From: Streptomyces akebiae
GTDB taxonomy: Bacteria > Actinomycetota > Actinomycetes > Streptomycetales > Streptomycetaceae
Direction of reading: 5' to 3'
Length of the DNA: 64,000 nt
Assembly (NCBI RefSeq): GCF_019599145.1
Contig: NZ_CP080647.1
Coordinates: 9,610,001 to 9,674,000 of the forward strand
Notes under the pieces: model-generated
The model's input: only the letters and a program-made list of their open reading frames with translations
Told to the model about the DNA's origin: nothing
Database searches by the model: none
Translations under genes and position numbers: made by a program
In this document: positions 10,729-20,024 of the stretch, piece by piece
How the letters are laid out: every line of letters begins with the position of its first letter
Numbering within the stretch: position 1 is the first letter of the stretch

Positions 10729-12513
10729 GTGTCGCTCTTCACGCGCTCCAGCCCATCACCCGACACGGACGGGACGAGCCGGCCGTCGGATCAGGACACA
10801 CCGGCGAAGACCGTCGAACCCGTGCGCCGATGGCGCGGGTACCGGACGGCGTTCCGCAGGAAGTACCCCGTCGCGGCGCGGAACGTGTCGTGGGGCGTCA
10901 CGGCGCTGGCCGCCGCCTTGGTGTTCTTCGCGCTGCTGATGCCCGGCAAGGTCGAGTACTTCGAGGCGCGGCAGTTCCTGCGCATACCGGTGGAGCCGAT
11001 CCTCGCCGCCGCCCTGATGCTGGTGCTGCCCCGACGGCCGAGGCTGGTCGCCGCGGTCGTCGTCGGGGTCGGCTTGGCCGCGCTGGTCGTCGTGAAGGCG
11101 CTCGACATCGGCTTCAACCAGTTTCTCGGCCGGGGCTTCAACGTCGTCCTCGACTGGGGACTGCTGGACGACGCCGAGTCCTACGTCCAGGACACGCTCG
11201 GCCCGACGGGCGCGACGGCCGCCGTGGTCGGCCTCATGGTCCTGGTACTGACGCTGTTCGTCGTCATGGCACTGGCGGTGGTACGGCTCGTCGACCTCCT
11301 GGTCCGCGACCGCGACCGGGCGACCCGGGGCACGATCGTCGCCGGCACCGTGTGGATCACCTGCGCGGCGCTCGGCCTGACACCGATCGAGAACACGGCG
11401 GTCGCCTCCAGGAACACCATCGGGTTCGTGCAGGACCGTTGGGGCCGGGTCCAGGAGACCCTGCGGGACGAGGCCGCGTTCGCCGAGGAGGCCAAGAAGG
11501 ACACCTTCGCCGATGTGCCCGCCGACCGGCTGCTGACCGGACTGCGCGGCAAGGACGTCATGATCACCTTCATCGAGAGCTACGGCCGCGCGGCCCTGGA
11601 GGACCCGGCCATCGCACCGGGCGTCGACGCGGCCCTCGACGAGGAGGGCGAGGCCCTGACCGAGGCCGGGTTCGCTGCGAGGAGCGGCTGGTTGACCTCC
11701 GCGACGTACGGCGGCAGCAGCTGGCTCGGCCACTCCACGTTCCTGACGGGCCTGTGGATCGACAACCAGAGCCGCTACCGCACGGTCACCGCCGGCGAAC
11801 GCCTCACGCTGCCCGGCGCGTTCCACAAGAGCGGCGCCTGGCGGACGGTCGGCATCGTGCCCGGGGTGCAGAAGAACTGGCCTGAAGGCGACTTCTACGG
11901 CCTCGACAAGGTCTACGACTCCCGCGATCTCGGCTACCGGGGACCGAAGTTCAGCTGGTCGACCATGCCCGACCAGTACGCCCTCACCGCGTTCGAGCGC
12001 CTGGAGGCCGCCAAGAAGGGCGACAAGCCGCTGATGTCGGAGATCATCCTGACCTCCAGCCACCAGCCCTGGGCACCGCTGCCGGAGATGGTCGGCTGGG
12101 ACGAGGTCGGCGACGGCTCCGTCTACCGGGACATCGAGAAGGCAGGCAAGGACCCCGCGGACGTGTTCACCGACCCCGTCGAGGTGAAGGAGGAGTACGG
12201 CAAGTCCGTCCAGTACTCGCTGCACAGCCTCCTGCAGTACGTGGAGAAGTACGGCGACGAGAACACCGTCCTGGTCTTCCTCGGCGACCACCAGCCCATG
12301 GCGAGCGTCAGCGGCAACGGCGCGAGCCACGACGTACCGGTCACCGTCGTGGCCCACGACCCGGAGGTCCTCGACCGGATCGACGACTGGGGCTGGTCCG
12401 ACGGCCTGCGCCCCGGCGACGACGCCCCGGTCTGGCGCATGGACACCTTCCGCGACCGTTTCCTTACGGCGTACGGCGAGGAGCCGAAGGCGGCCGGCCC
12501 GCCCGCGCCGTAG
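10729..12513 (+). CDS. LTA-synthase-like membrane sulfatase
   Basis: Protein of 594 residues. Four or five N-terminal membrane helices (about 45-220) precede an extracellular alkaline-phosphatase/sulfatase domain (about 255-580). Visible landmarks are VMITFIESYGRAALEDP (metal-binding Glu), the GGSSWLGHSTFLTGLW segment that carries the presumed nucleophile, and VFLGDHQPM (DH metal ligands). The family includes lipoteichoic acid synthases and other phosphoglycerol/phosphoethanolamine transferases; the Streptomyces substrate is unknown. GTG 10729 is preceded by GGAAGGA at good spacing; the longer upstream frame lacks a plausible start. Confidence 0.78.
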   Translation: MSLFTRSSPSPDTDGTSRPSDQDTPAKTVEPVRRWRGYRTAFRRKYPVAARNVSWGVTALAAALVFFALLMPGKVEYFEARQFLRIPVEPILAAALMLVLPRRPRLVAAVVVGVGLAALVVVKALDIGFNQFLGRGFNVVLDWGLLDDAESYVQDTLGPTGATAAVVGLMVLVLTLFVVMALAVVRLVDLLVRDRDRATRGTIVAGTVWITCAALGLTPIENTAVASRNTIGFVQDRWGRVQETLRDEAAFAEEAKKDTFADVPADRLLTGLRGKDVMITFIESYGRAALEDPAIAPGVDAALDEEGEALTEAGFAARSGWLTSATYGGSSWLGHSTFLTGLWIDNQSRYRTVTAGERLTLPGAFHKSGAWRTVGIVPGVQKNWPEGDFYGLDKVYDSRDLGYRGPKFSWSTMPDQYALTAFERLEAAKKGDKPLMSEIILTSSHQPWAPLPEMVGWDEVGDGSVYRDIEKAGKDPADVFTDPVEVKEEYGKSVQYSLHSLLQYVEKYGDENTVLVFLGDHQPMASVSGNGASHDVPVTVVAHDPEVLDRIDDWGWSDGLRPGDDAPVWRMDTFRDRFLTAYGEEPKAAGPPAP

Positions 12514-12561
12514 AAGGCCGTAGGTGGGCGACGTCGGCGCGGGCACCGGTGTCGTGCGCGG

Positions 12562-14148
12562 CTAACCGTCGAGTTCGAAGATCCCGTACCCGAAGCCCCG
12601 TGCGGTGACCGTGCCGTCCGCGATCTCCACGCCCTGCCCCTCCAGGGTGCTCCGGACGGCGCGTGCGGAGGACCAACGGGCCTGGTCCCGCTGAGGGTTG
12701 ACCACCACGAGATACCGTCCGCCCCGGACGTACACGAACGGATAGCCCGCGTGCAGCACCTCCACCGAGCCGCCGGGGCCCAGCTCGGGTGTCCGGCGGC
12801 GCAGGGCGATCAGGCGGTGGACGAGGTGGAGGAGCGAGGCGCCGTCGGCGCGCTGGGCGGCGACGGTCGGGCGGTCGGGGGAGGGGTCCACGGGGAGGTA
12901 GAGGCGGTCGGCGGGTGCGGTGGAGAAGCCCGCGTTCGGCGTGTCGTCCCACTGCATGGGCGTGCGGGAGCCCGCGCGGTTGTAGCCGGGGCCGAGGACG
13001 CTGCCCTCCTTGTCGGGCAGACCCGGGACGTAGCGCATGCCGATCTCGTCGCCGTAGTAGATCGCCGGGAGCGTCGGCCAGGTCAGCTGGAAGGCGAAGG
13101 CCGCGGGGAGCTGATCGGGCGTACGGGGGCCGCAGTTGAGGCGGGAGAAGTCGTGGTTGGCGGTGGGCAGGGAGACGAAGCCCGCGCCGGCGACGGCCGT
13201 GGTCGCCTGCTGCCAGGCCTCGACGAAGGGGTTCGGCGAGCCCCCGCCGCTCGCGTCGAAGAAGCAGTCGAGGGGGTCCCAGTCCTCGTGGACCGTGCCC
13301 TGGCTGTTGTTCCACAGCGACCGCAGGGCGAGGCCGTCGGCCGGGCCGCCGAAGTGGAGGAAGAAGTCGGCGTGGAAACCGGCCGGGATCGACACCTCGG
13401 GCTCGCCCCACTCGGCGAGCAGCACGGCCTCCGGGTGGGCGGTGTCCAGCCAGTGCCGCAGTTCCGTCCAGACACCGGCGGTCTCGGTCCTGTCCGGGTC
13501 GTCCTTGACGAGCGACGCGGCCATGTCGACGCGGAATCCGCAGATCCCGAGGTTCAGCCAGTGGTCCATGATCGTGCGGAGGGCGCGGCGGTTGGCGCGT
13601 GGCCCGTCGGCGTCGACCGGCAGCCGCCACGGCTCGGCCGGATTGCCGCGGGCGTAGCCGAAGTTGAGGGCGGGCTGGGAGTCGAAGAAGTTCGGGAGGT
13701 ACGCCCCCGGCCGGGTGCCGGGGGAGGCGACGAACCCGTCGGGCCGGCCCTCCGCCGTCCAGATGTAACGGTGGTCGTCCGGGTCGTTCGCCGAGGCCCG
13801 GAACCACGGGTGGTCGATCGACGTGTGGCCGGCGACGAGATCCAGCAGGATCCGGATCCCCCGGCGGCCCGCTTCGTCGACGAGCCTCGCCAGGTCCTCG
13901 TTCGAGCCGTAGCGCGGGGCGACGTTCAGATAGTCCGCCACGTCGTACCCGGCGTCGCGGAACGGTGAGACGAAACAGGGGTTCAGCCAGACGGTGTCGA
14001 CGCCCAGCCAGGACAGATGGTCGAGACGGTCGGTGATCCCGGGGAGATCCCCGATGCCGTCCCCGTCGGAGTCGGCGAAGGACTGCGGATAGATCTGGTA
14101 GAAGACGGCGTCGGCCAGCCAGGTCGGGGCGGGACGGAACGAAGTCAT
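12562..14148 (-). CDS. GH13 alpha-glucosidase/amylase-family glycosidase
   Basis: Cytoplasmic GH13 enzyme of 528 residues, similar to oligo-1,6-glucosidase/trehalose-synthase-like proteins. It opens with FYQIYPQSFADSDGDGIGDL (the Ca-binding-type loop). The catalytic set is present: GFRVDMA (nucleophile Asp, about 200), LAEWGEPE (acid/base Glu, about 243) and TANHDFSRL (transition-state Asp, about 331). A short C-terminal beta domain follows. No signal peptide is visible. It is a single gene converging with the sulfatase. Confidence 0.82.
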   Translation of the reverse strand: MTSFRPAPTWLADAVFYQIYPQSFADSDGDGIGDLPGITDRLDHLSWLGVDTVWLNPCFVSPFRDAGYDVADYLNVAPRYGSNEDLARLVDEAGRRGIRILLDLVAGHTSIDHPWFRASANDPDDHRYIWTAEGRPDGFVASPGTRPGAYLPNFFDSQPALNFGYARGNPAEPWRLPVDADGPRANRRALRTIMDHWLNLGICGFRVDMAASLVKDDPDRTETAGVWTELRHWLDTAHPEAVLLAEWGEPEVSIPAGFHADFFLHFGGPADGLALRSLWNNSQGTVHEDWDPLDCFFDASGGGSPNPFVEAWQQATTAVAGAGFVSLPTANHDFSRLNCGPRTPDQLPAAFAFQLTWPTLPAIYYGDEIGMRYVPGLPDKEGSVLGPGYNRAGSRTPMQWDDTPNAGFSTAPADRLYLPVDPSPDRPTVAAQRADGASLLHLVHRLIALRRRTPELGPGGSVEVLHAGYPFVYVRGGRYLVVVNPQRDQARWSSARAVRSTLEGQGVEIADGTVTARGFGYGIFELDG

Positions 14149-14212
14149 GTCCCGGACCTTAGGCGACAGTCCACGCCCGGCGCTGCCCCGAGCCAGGGCC
14201 TAAGCTGAGGTG

Positions 14213-14959
14213 ATGTTCACCCCGCAAGGCCCCAGCCTCCGCGAACTCGCCGTTCAGGCGCTCTCCTCCGTCGAACACGGCTACGACCTGCTCGCTCCCA
14301 AGTTCGACCAGACCCCGTTCCGTACTCCGGACTCCGTCCTGGAGGCGGTCGAGGCCGCCCTGTCGTCGATGGGCCCCTTCGAGGACGGCCTCGACCTCTG
14401 CTGCGGCACCGGAGCCGGGATGGAGGTGCTGCGCGAGGTCTGCCGCAAGAGCGTCACCGGTGTGGACATCAGCGCCGGGATGCTGGCGGTGGGCAGGGAG
14501 CGGGTGGGCCCCGGGGGCGCTTCCGCCGGCAGCGAAGGCCCCCTCCTCTCCTGGGTGCGCGGCGACGCCCTCGCCCTCCCCTTCACCTCGGCCTTCGACC
14601 TGGTCGTCAGCCTCGGCGCGTTCGGGCACTTCCTGCCCGAGCAGCTGCCGCGTCTGTTCTCCGAGGTCCACTCCGTCCTGAGACCGGGCGGTCGCTTCGC
14701 GTTCCCGCTGCCGGCGCCCGCCCCGGTCCGCTCCCCCTGGTACTGGGCGGCCCTGGGCTTCGACGCGGCGATGCGGGTGCGCAACGCGCTCTGGCGGCCG
14801 CCGTTCGTCATGTACTACCGGCCGTTCCGGCTCGGTGTCGTGCAGCGTGAGCTGGAACGCGCGGGGTTCGAGGTGGAGTTGTTCGCGCTCCCCGAGTTCG
14901 GCCGACGGACCGACGGCAGCCCCCGCTGTCGCATGGTGGTGGCCACCCGCGAGGGCTGA
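14213..14959 (+). CDS. Class I SAM-dependent methyltransferase
   Basis: About 248 residues. The SAM-binding motif LDLCCGTGAGMEVL lies at about 60, followed by VTGVDISAGML (acidic residue of motif II) and VVSLGAFGHFLPEQ. The C-terminus contains an extra helical segment before a final strand. The substrate cannot be read from sequence. GTG 14210 and ATG 14213 are adjacent starts. It is divergent from the GH13 gene and not in an obvious operon. Confidence 0.7.
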   Translation: MFTPQGPSLRELAVQALSSVEHGYDLLAPKFDQTPFRTPDSVLEAVEAALSSMGPFEDGLDLCCGTGAGMEVLREVCRKSVTGVDISAGMLAVGRERVGPGGASAGSEGPLLSWVRGDALALPFTSAFDLVVSLGAFGHFLPEQLPRLFSEVHSVLRPGGRFAFPLPAPAPVRSPWYWAALGFDAAMRVRNALWRPPFVMYYRPFRLGVVQRELERAGFEVELFALPEFGRRTDGSPRCRMVVATREG

Positions 14960-14977
14960 CCGCACGCCGGCCGCGCC

Positions 14978-15784
14978 TCAACGAGTGGACTTCGCCGCCG
15001 ACTTGATCAGCGAGGTCACCTTGTCCGGGTGGGACATCATCACCACGTGCGAGGAGTCGACCTCGACGGTGTGCGATCCCGCCCGCTCCGCCTGGAAGCG
15101 CTCCAGCGCGGGGGAGATCGTCTTGTCCTCGGTGGCCACCAGGAACCACGAGGGGATCGTGCGCCACGCCGCGGCCTGCGCCGTGGACCCGAACGCCGCG
15201 AGGCTGACCGGGCGCTGGGACACCGCCAGCACCGACGTCGTGGAGCGCGGGAGGTCGGCCGCGAACACGTCGTGGAACTTGTCCGGCTTGATGGCCACGT
15301 CGTGGTGGCCGGCCCCGTCCGGAAGCACCTCCAGCGCCGGGTTGAGCTCGGAGCCCGGGAAACGGTCCGCCAGTTCGCCGAGCGCCTCGCCCTTGTCGGG
15401 CATGAAGGCCGCCACGTACACCAGCGCCTTCACCTCGGGCACGGACGCGGCGGCCTCGGTGACGACGGCACCGCCGTACGAGTGCCCGACGACGATCTTC
15501 GGGCCGTCGATCGTGCCGAGGAGCGAGGCGAGGTACCCGGCGTCCGACTGCAGGCCACGGAGCGGGTTGGCCGGGGCGACGACCGGATAGCCCGCCTTCC
15601 GCAGCCGCGAGACGACCCCGGACCAGCCGGAGGCGTCCGCGAACGCGCCGTGCACCAGGACGACGGTGGGCTTCGGTGTCGTCCGGTCGTCCGAGGGGGC
15701 GGCGGACGACGGGACGACCGTGGCGGTGAGCACGCCGACCGTGACGGCGAGGCCCAGGACCAGAGGACGGTGATGTCTGCGCAT
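14978..15784 (-). CDS. Secreted alpha/beta hydrolase
   Basis: Exported protein of 268 residues with a signal peptide (about 1-29, ending SSAAP). The fold motifs are VVLVHGAFADASGW and the nucleophile elbow GHSYGG (Ser102); a late His in SSHVVMMSHPD completes a likely triad. It belongs to a widespread family of plant-MES-like esterases with unknown bacterial substrates. Two CGAA-N9-TTCG type repeats lie 40-90 nt upstream. Confidence 0.75.
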   Translation of the reverse strand: MRRHHRPLVLGLAVTVGVLTATVVPSSAAPSDDRTTPKPTVVLVHGAFADASGWSGVVSRLRKAGYPVVAPANPLRGLQSDAGYLASLLGTIDGPKIVVGHSYGGAVVTEAAASVPEVKALVYVAAFMPDKGEALGELADRFPGSELNPALEVLPDGAGHHDVAIKPDKFHDVFAADLPRSTTSVLAVSQRPVSLAAFGSTAQAAAWRTIPSWFLVATEDKTISPALERFQAERAGSHTVEVDSSHVVMMSHPDKVTSLIKSAAKSTR

Positions 15785-15822
15785 GCGTGTGTCAGCTCCT
15801 GACGAAGACGAGAGATCGGCAT

Positions 15823-15872
15823 CGAAGGACCGCTGTTCGCTTCAGGGAGACAGCGAAGGACCACAGTTCGCT
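15823..15872. promoter_or_regulatory. Two direct copies of a partial palindrome upstream of the secreted hydrolase
   Basis: Copies at 15823-15841 and 15854-15872 share 16 of 19 bases (CGAAGGACC...GTTCGCT), spaced 31 bp centre to centre. Each is an imperfect palindrome of CGAA and TTCG arms around 9-10 nt. Their position 39-88 nt upstream of the start fits operators for an unknown regulator. Confidence 0.35.
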
Positions 15873-15990
15873 CGGGGTCGATACTGGCACCGGAGAAGGT
15901 GCGGGAATCGACTGAGCGTGCACTGTCGCAAGACTCTCCGTGCCGGGGGAGCACAGCCCCGGACGGGCGTGGGGCGGGCCGCCCCGTGGG

Positions 15991-17151
15991 TCACAGCGCG
16001 GTGTGGAGCGCGTCGACGAGCGCCATCTTGCGCGGGTCGTCGGCGATGTGCGGACCCATACGGTTCATGACGTAGCCGAGGGACACGCCGGCCTCCGGGT
16101 CGGCGAGACCGCAGGAACCGCCGTAGCCGTCGTGGCCGAAGGCCCTGGGGTTCGGGCCGTACGAACCGTGCGGCCCGCTCAGCCACAGTCCCAGCCCGAT
16201 CTCCGTGTCCCGGCCGAACCCGGCCCCGAGCACCAGGTCACGGCAGGCGCCCTGCCCCTCACGGACCCGCTCGGCCGCCTTCGCCGACAGCACCTCCCGG
16301 CCGCCCCAGGTACCGCGCAGCGCGAGGATGCCGTACAGCGCGGCCACAGCCCGCGCGGTGCCGTGGCCGTTGGCGGCCGGCACCTCGGCCGTCCGCCACT
16401 CGGGGGTGTTGGCCTGCGCCGCGCCGACCACCGGGTTGGCGAGGGCGGCCAGCGCGGTCGGCGTCAACTGGGCGAAGACCGCCGCCTGTTCACTGGTCGT
16501 CGCGGCCGGTGGATGCACCAGCTCGGCCACCCGTGACGCCTGCGCCTCGGGCAGTCCGATGGTGAAGTCGATGCCCAGCGGGCCGGTCACCTCCCGCGCC
16601 AGGAAGGCGCCCGGCAGCAGCCCCGACACCCGCCGGACCACCTCACCGACGAGGAAGCCGAACGTCATGGCGTGGTACCCCGACCGCGTGCCCGGCTCCC
16701 ACCACGGCTCCTGCGCGGCGAGCCGTTCGACGGTCGGCTCCCAGTCCAGGAGCTGCTCGAACGAGAGCGGCTCGCGCGGGCCCGCGAGCCCCGACCGGTG
16801 CGACAGCAGATGCCGGACGAGGACACCCTCCTTGCCGGCCGCCGCGAACTCCGGCCAGTACGCGGCCACCGGGGCGTCCAGGTCGAGCAGACCCCGGTCG
16901 ACGAGGAGGTGCGCGCACAGCGCGGTCGCGCCCTTGGTCGTCGACCAGACGTTGACCACGGTGTCCCGCTCCCAGGGGCGGGTCCGCGCCGCGTCGGCCC
17001 AGCCGCCCCACAGGTCCACCACGGTCTCCCCGTCCAGCGTCACCGTGACCGCCGCCCCCAGTTCGTCACGCTCGGCGAAGTTCTCCTCGAACGCGTCGCG
17101 CACGGCCTCGAACCGCGCCTCGCAGTGACCCCGCACCTGAGACTGAGACAT
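15991..17151 (-). CDS. Serine hydrolase of the beta-lactamase/EstB family
   Basis: Protein of 386 residues without signal peptide. The SxxK motif is STTK (70-73), followed by RSGYHAMTFGFLVGEV carrying the catalytic Tyr (about 168) and a C-terminal GHDGYGGS segment in place of the KTG triad. This pattern is typical of class C-like esterases (EstB, lovastatin-esterase relatives) rather than antibiotic-inactivating lactamases. ATG 17151 is the likely start. A candidate TetR-type operator overlaps its promoter region (17207-17224). Confidence 0.8.
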   Translation of the reverse strand: MSQSQVRGHCEARFEAVRDAFEENFAERDELGAAVTVTLDGETVVDLWGGWADAARTRPWERDTVVNVWSTTKGATALCAHLLVDRGLLDLDAPVAAYWPEFAAAGKEGVLVRHLLSHRSGLAGPREPLSFEQLLDWEPTVERLAAQEPWWEPGTRSGYHAMTFGFLVGEVVRRVSGLLPGAFLAREVTGPLGIDFTIGLPEAQASRVAELVHPPAATTSEQAAVFAQLTPTALAALANPVVGAAQANTPEWRTAEVPAANGHGTARAVAALYGILALRGTWGGREVLSAKAAERVREGQGACRDLVLGAGFGRDTEIGLGLWLSGPHGSYGPNPRAFGHDGYGGSCGLADPEAGVSLGYVMNRMGPHIADDPRKMALVDALHTAL

Positions 17152-17206
17152 GAGCCCTCCGTCGTCCACGGCCGTTCGCCGGGACGGGTGCCGTCCGGGC
17201 CCCCTG

Positions 17207-17224
17207 AACATACCGACTGGTCGG
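17207..17224 (-). promoter_or_regulatory. Candidate -10 box and TetR-type operator for the serine hydrolase
   Basis: The leftward strand has TATGTT (complement of 17207-17212) as a plausible -10. Next to it lies CCGACTGGTCGG (17213-17224), two 5-bp arms around TG, the shape seen in many TetR-family operators. It lies about 60 nt upstream of the gene start. No TetR gene is present in the window. Confidence 0.35.
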
Positions 17225-17333
17225 ACAGGGGGGAAGGCGTACGACGGACGTGCGGCATGGGCGGCCCACGCCCATGCCGCACACCCACGAACCGCCGTGC
17301 CGCCTCGGCCGTGGCCATCCCCTCCGGGACGCC

Positions 17334-18302
17334 TCAGAGCTGTGCGGCCAGCCAGCGCAGTTTGACCGCCTCCTGGTAGGGCCCGCCGCCCTCGTGGTCG
17401 TTGAAGTCGTAGACCTCGATGCGCTTGTTCGCCTCGGCCCAGGCGTTGAAGGCCGCGAACACCGTGGACGGCGGGCAGGTCTGGTCCTCCAGGGCCGCCG
17501 AGAACAGCGCGGAGGCCCGGCCGCGCGCGGCGAAGTGCACGGCGTCGAAGTAGGCGAGGGTGCGCCCGACCTGCTCCGTGCGGCCGCGGTGGGTCTTGAG
17601 GTACTTGCCGATCTCGCGGTACGGATCCCGGTCGGTGAGGATCGTGGAGCGCGGGAAGTCGCACAGGAACGGCACGTCGGGCGCGACCGCCACCAGGTCG
17701 GGGACGAGTCCCCCGACCGCGATCGAGATGCCGCCGCCCTGGCTGGAACCGACCACGGCGGTGCGTGCGGCGTCGGTCCGCGGATGCGCGCGGGCGGCCT
17801 CCACCGCGCGGACGGCGTCGGTGTAGACCCGGCGGTAGTAGTAGTTCTCGGGGGCGTCGATGCCCCGGGTCATGAAGCCGGGGAAGGCGGGGGCGCCCGC
17901 CACCGGGTCGGGGGTGTCGCCGCCACCGCCCCAGGCGCTGCCCTGGCCCCGGGTGTCCATGACGAAGTGCGCGTAGCCCGCCGAGGCCCACAGGAGGTGG
18001 GTGTGGGGCAGGCCGCGACCGCCGCCGTAGCCGATGAACTCCACGACGGTGGGCAGCGGTTCGGTCGCCCCGGCCGGGAGGACCAGCCAGCCCTTGACCG
18101 GGTGCCCGCCGAATCCGGAGTAGGTGACGTCGTATACCTCGACCGTCTTCAGATGGGTCTCGACCGGCTCGAAACGGGCGTCCAGGTCGTGCGCGCGGGC
18201 CTCCTGGAGTGTCTTCGCCCAGAAGGCGTCGAAGTCCTCGGGCTCCGTCGAAGCGCTTCGATAACCACGGAGCTCGTCCAACGGCAGGTCGAACAGGGCC
18301 AT
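17334..18302 (-). CDS. Acetylxylan esterase / cephalosporin-C deacetylase family
   Basis: AXE1-family (CE7) alpha/beta hydrolase of 322 residues, close to the family length. The conserved RGQ triplet is in DTRGQGSAWG (about 117). The nucleophile elbow is GSSQGGG (Ser187), with the Asp in EDQTCPPST and the His in FNDHEGGG. CE7 enzymes remove acetyl groups from short xylooligosaccharides and cephalosporin C, usually in the cytoplasm. ATG 18302 is preceded by AAAGGTGG; a longer in-frame start at 18341 has no better support. Confidence 0.85.
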   Translation of the reverse strand: MALFDLPLDELRGYRSASTEPEDFDAFWAKTLQEARAHDLDARFEPVETHLKTVEVYDVTYSGFGGHPVKGWLVLPAGATEPLPTVVEFIGYGGGRGLPHTHLLWASAGYAHFVMDTRGQGSAWGGGGDTPDPVAGAPAFPGFMTRGIDAPENYYYRRVYTDAVRAVEAARAHPRTDAARTAVVGSSQGGGISIAVGGLVPDLVAVAPDVPFLCDFPRSTILTDRDPYREIGKYLKTHRGRTEQVGRTLAYFDAVHFAARGRASALFSAALEDQTCPPSTVFAAFNAWAEANKRIEVYDFNDHEGGGPYQEAVKLRWLAAQL

Positions 18303-18347
18303 GAAGGACCACCTTTTGAGTTCTGAGGTGCGGATGATCACACCGTA

Positions 18348-18400
18348 CGTGGGGCGTCGTGGCCCGCCAAGGGGCTTTTCCCGGCCCGCGACGCCCCACG
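18348..18400 (-). terminator. Hairpin terminator after the symporter operon
   Basis: Perfect 12-bp arms (18348-18359 and 18389-18400, CGTGGGGCGTCG and its complement) with a partly self-complementary 29-nt loop, 26 nt downstream of the leftward symporter stop. Confidence 0.55.
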
Positions 18401-18425
18401 GATCACCCGCGGCCGGTGCCGGGGC

Positions 18426-20024
18426 TCACCGCTGGTCCGCCCCGACCAGGGCCCGTACCTCGAAGTCCTCGTACGCGCTCTCGTCCTCGCGCGGACCCAG
18501 ACGAGAGCCGAGCCAACCCAGGAGGAAGCCGGCGGGGATCGACACGATGCCCGGGTTCTGCAGCGGGAACCACGCGAAGTCGGCGTTCGGGTAGACCGAG
18601 CCGGCAGTGGAGGAGACCACCGGCGAGAACACCACGAGCAGCACCGAGGTGGCCAGACCGCCGTACAGGCTGAGCAGGGCGCCGCGCGCGGTGAACCCGC
18701 GCCAGAACAGGCTGTAGACGATGGTCGGCAGGATGGCGGACGCGGCGATCGCGAAGGCCAGGAACGCGAGCGTGGCGGTGTTGGTGCCCCAGGCGAGGAG
18801 GGCGAACATCATGCTCAGGACGCCGAGGATCACCGCGGCGATCCGGGCCACGCCCAGCTCCTGCGTCTCCTTGGCCCTGCCCTTGCGGATCACCTCGCCG
18901 TACAGGTCGTGGGCGACGGACGAGGCCGCGGCGAGCATGAGCCCGGCGGCGACCGCGAGCAGGGTGACGAAGGCCAGGGCCGAGACGATCGCCGTGAGCA
19001 CCTCGCCGCCCAGCTCGTGGGCGAGGAGCAGGACGGCGGCGTCGCCCTTGTGATCGATGCCGGCGATGGTCTCCCGGCCGACGACGGCCGTGGCGCCGAG
19101 GCCCAGGACGCCGGCCATCAGGCACACGAAACCGACCAGACCCACCGCCCAGACCACGGAGGCGCGCAGCACCCTGGTCCGACGCGGGGCGAACAGCCGC
19201 ATCATGACATGGGGGAGCGCGGCGAGTCCGAGCACGATGGCCAGTTGCAGGCTGAAGAAGTCGATCTTGCTGATCGGGCCCGCCCCGTACCGCAGACCGG
19301 GCTGCAGGTACTCGTCGCCCAGCCCGCTGCCCGCGGTGGCGGACGCCAGCAGCCCGTCGACGTTCCAGTCGAAGCGGTTCAACACCAGGACCGCGAGCAC
19401 CGAGACCCCGGCGACGAGCATCACGGCCTTGACCACCTGGATGAACGTCGCGCCGGGCATACCGCCGATGGCCGCGTAGATGGTGACGATGGAGCCGATG
19501 ATGATCACGGTCATCGTGCGGGTGGTGGGGCCGGGTTCGCCGACGAACTGTGTCATCAGCGCGATGCTGCCGACCAGTTGGGCCACCAGGTACAGGGTGC
19601 ACACGCAGAGCGTGCAGACGGCGAGCGCCAGCCGGACCTGCCGCTGCCGCAGCGGGAGCCGGCGTGCCAGGGCGTCGCCGAGGGTGAACTTCCCGGAGTT
19701 GCGCAGGGGTTCGGCGATCAGCAGCAGCACCATCATCCAGGCGACGACCGTGCCGCCGAGGTAGAGCAGACCGTCGTACCCGGTGAGGGCGACGAGACCG
19801 GTGCTGCCGAGCAGTGTCGCGGCCGAGAGGTAGTCACCGCACATGGCGAGGCCGTTGCGCAACGGCGACATGTCACGGTTGCCGAGGTAGAACTCGCCGA
19901 TCTCGTCCCGCTGCGGTGCCGTCAGCAAGGCGGTGAACAGGGTGATCACGACGACCGACAGGAACAGCACGAACGTCAGCCGCAGGCTGAACGCGTCGGC
20001 CACGCTCGCGGAGAAGGTCACCAT
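18426..20024 (-). CDS. Sodium:solute symporter, acetate/monocarboxylate type
   Basis: SSS-family permease of 532 residues with about 13 helices, closest in pattern to ActP cation/acetate symporters. Features include the ISxxGMPGATFIQ-like segment (IGGMPGATFIQVVKAV), ALPHVMMRLF and GDYLSAATLLG near the start. It overlaps the upstream DUF485 gene by 7 bp, the same pairing as yjcH-actP in E. coli. Likely substrates are acetate, propionate or pyruvate. Exact specificity is not readable from sequence. Confidence 0.85.
   Translation of the reverse strand: MVTFSASVADAFSLRLTFVLFLSVVVITLFTALLTAPQRDEIGEFYLGNRDMSPLRNGLAMCGDYLSAATLLGSTGLVALTGYDGLLYLGGTVVAWMMVLLLIAEPLRNSGKFTLGDALARRLPLRQRQVRLALAVCTLCVCTLYLVAQLVGSIALMTQFVGEPGPTTRTMTVIIIGSIVTIYAAIGGMPGATFIQVVKAVMLVAGVSVLAVLVLNRFDWNVDGLLASATAGSGLGDEYLQPGLRYGAGPISKIDFFSLQLAIVLGLAALPHVMMRLFAPRRTRVLRASVVWAVGLVGFVCLMAGVLGLGATAVVGRETIAGIDHKGDAAVLLLAHELGGEVLTAIVSALAFVTLLAVAAGLMLAAASSVAHDLYGEVIRKGRAKETQELGVARIAAVILGVLSMMFALLAWGTNTATLAFLAFAIAASAILPTIVYSLFWRGFTARGALLSLYGGLATSVLLVVFSPVVSSTAGSVYPNADFAWFPLQNPGIVSIPAGFLLGWLGSRLGPREDESAYEDFEVRALVGADQR

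Noticed and set aside
15960..15990. GGGGCGG/CCGCCCC palindrome as terminator of the secreted hydrolase region
   Set aside because: The arms leave a one-base loop, so it cannot fold as a hairpin, and it lies at the wrong side for the upstream gene.
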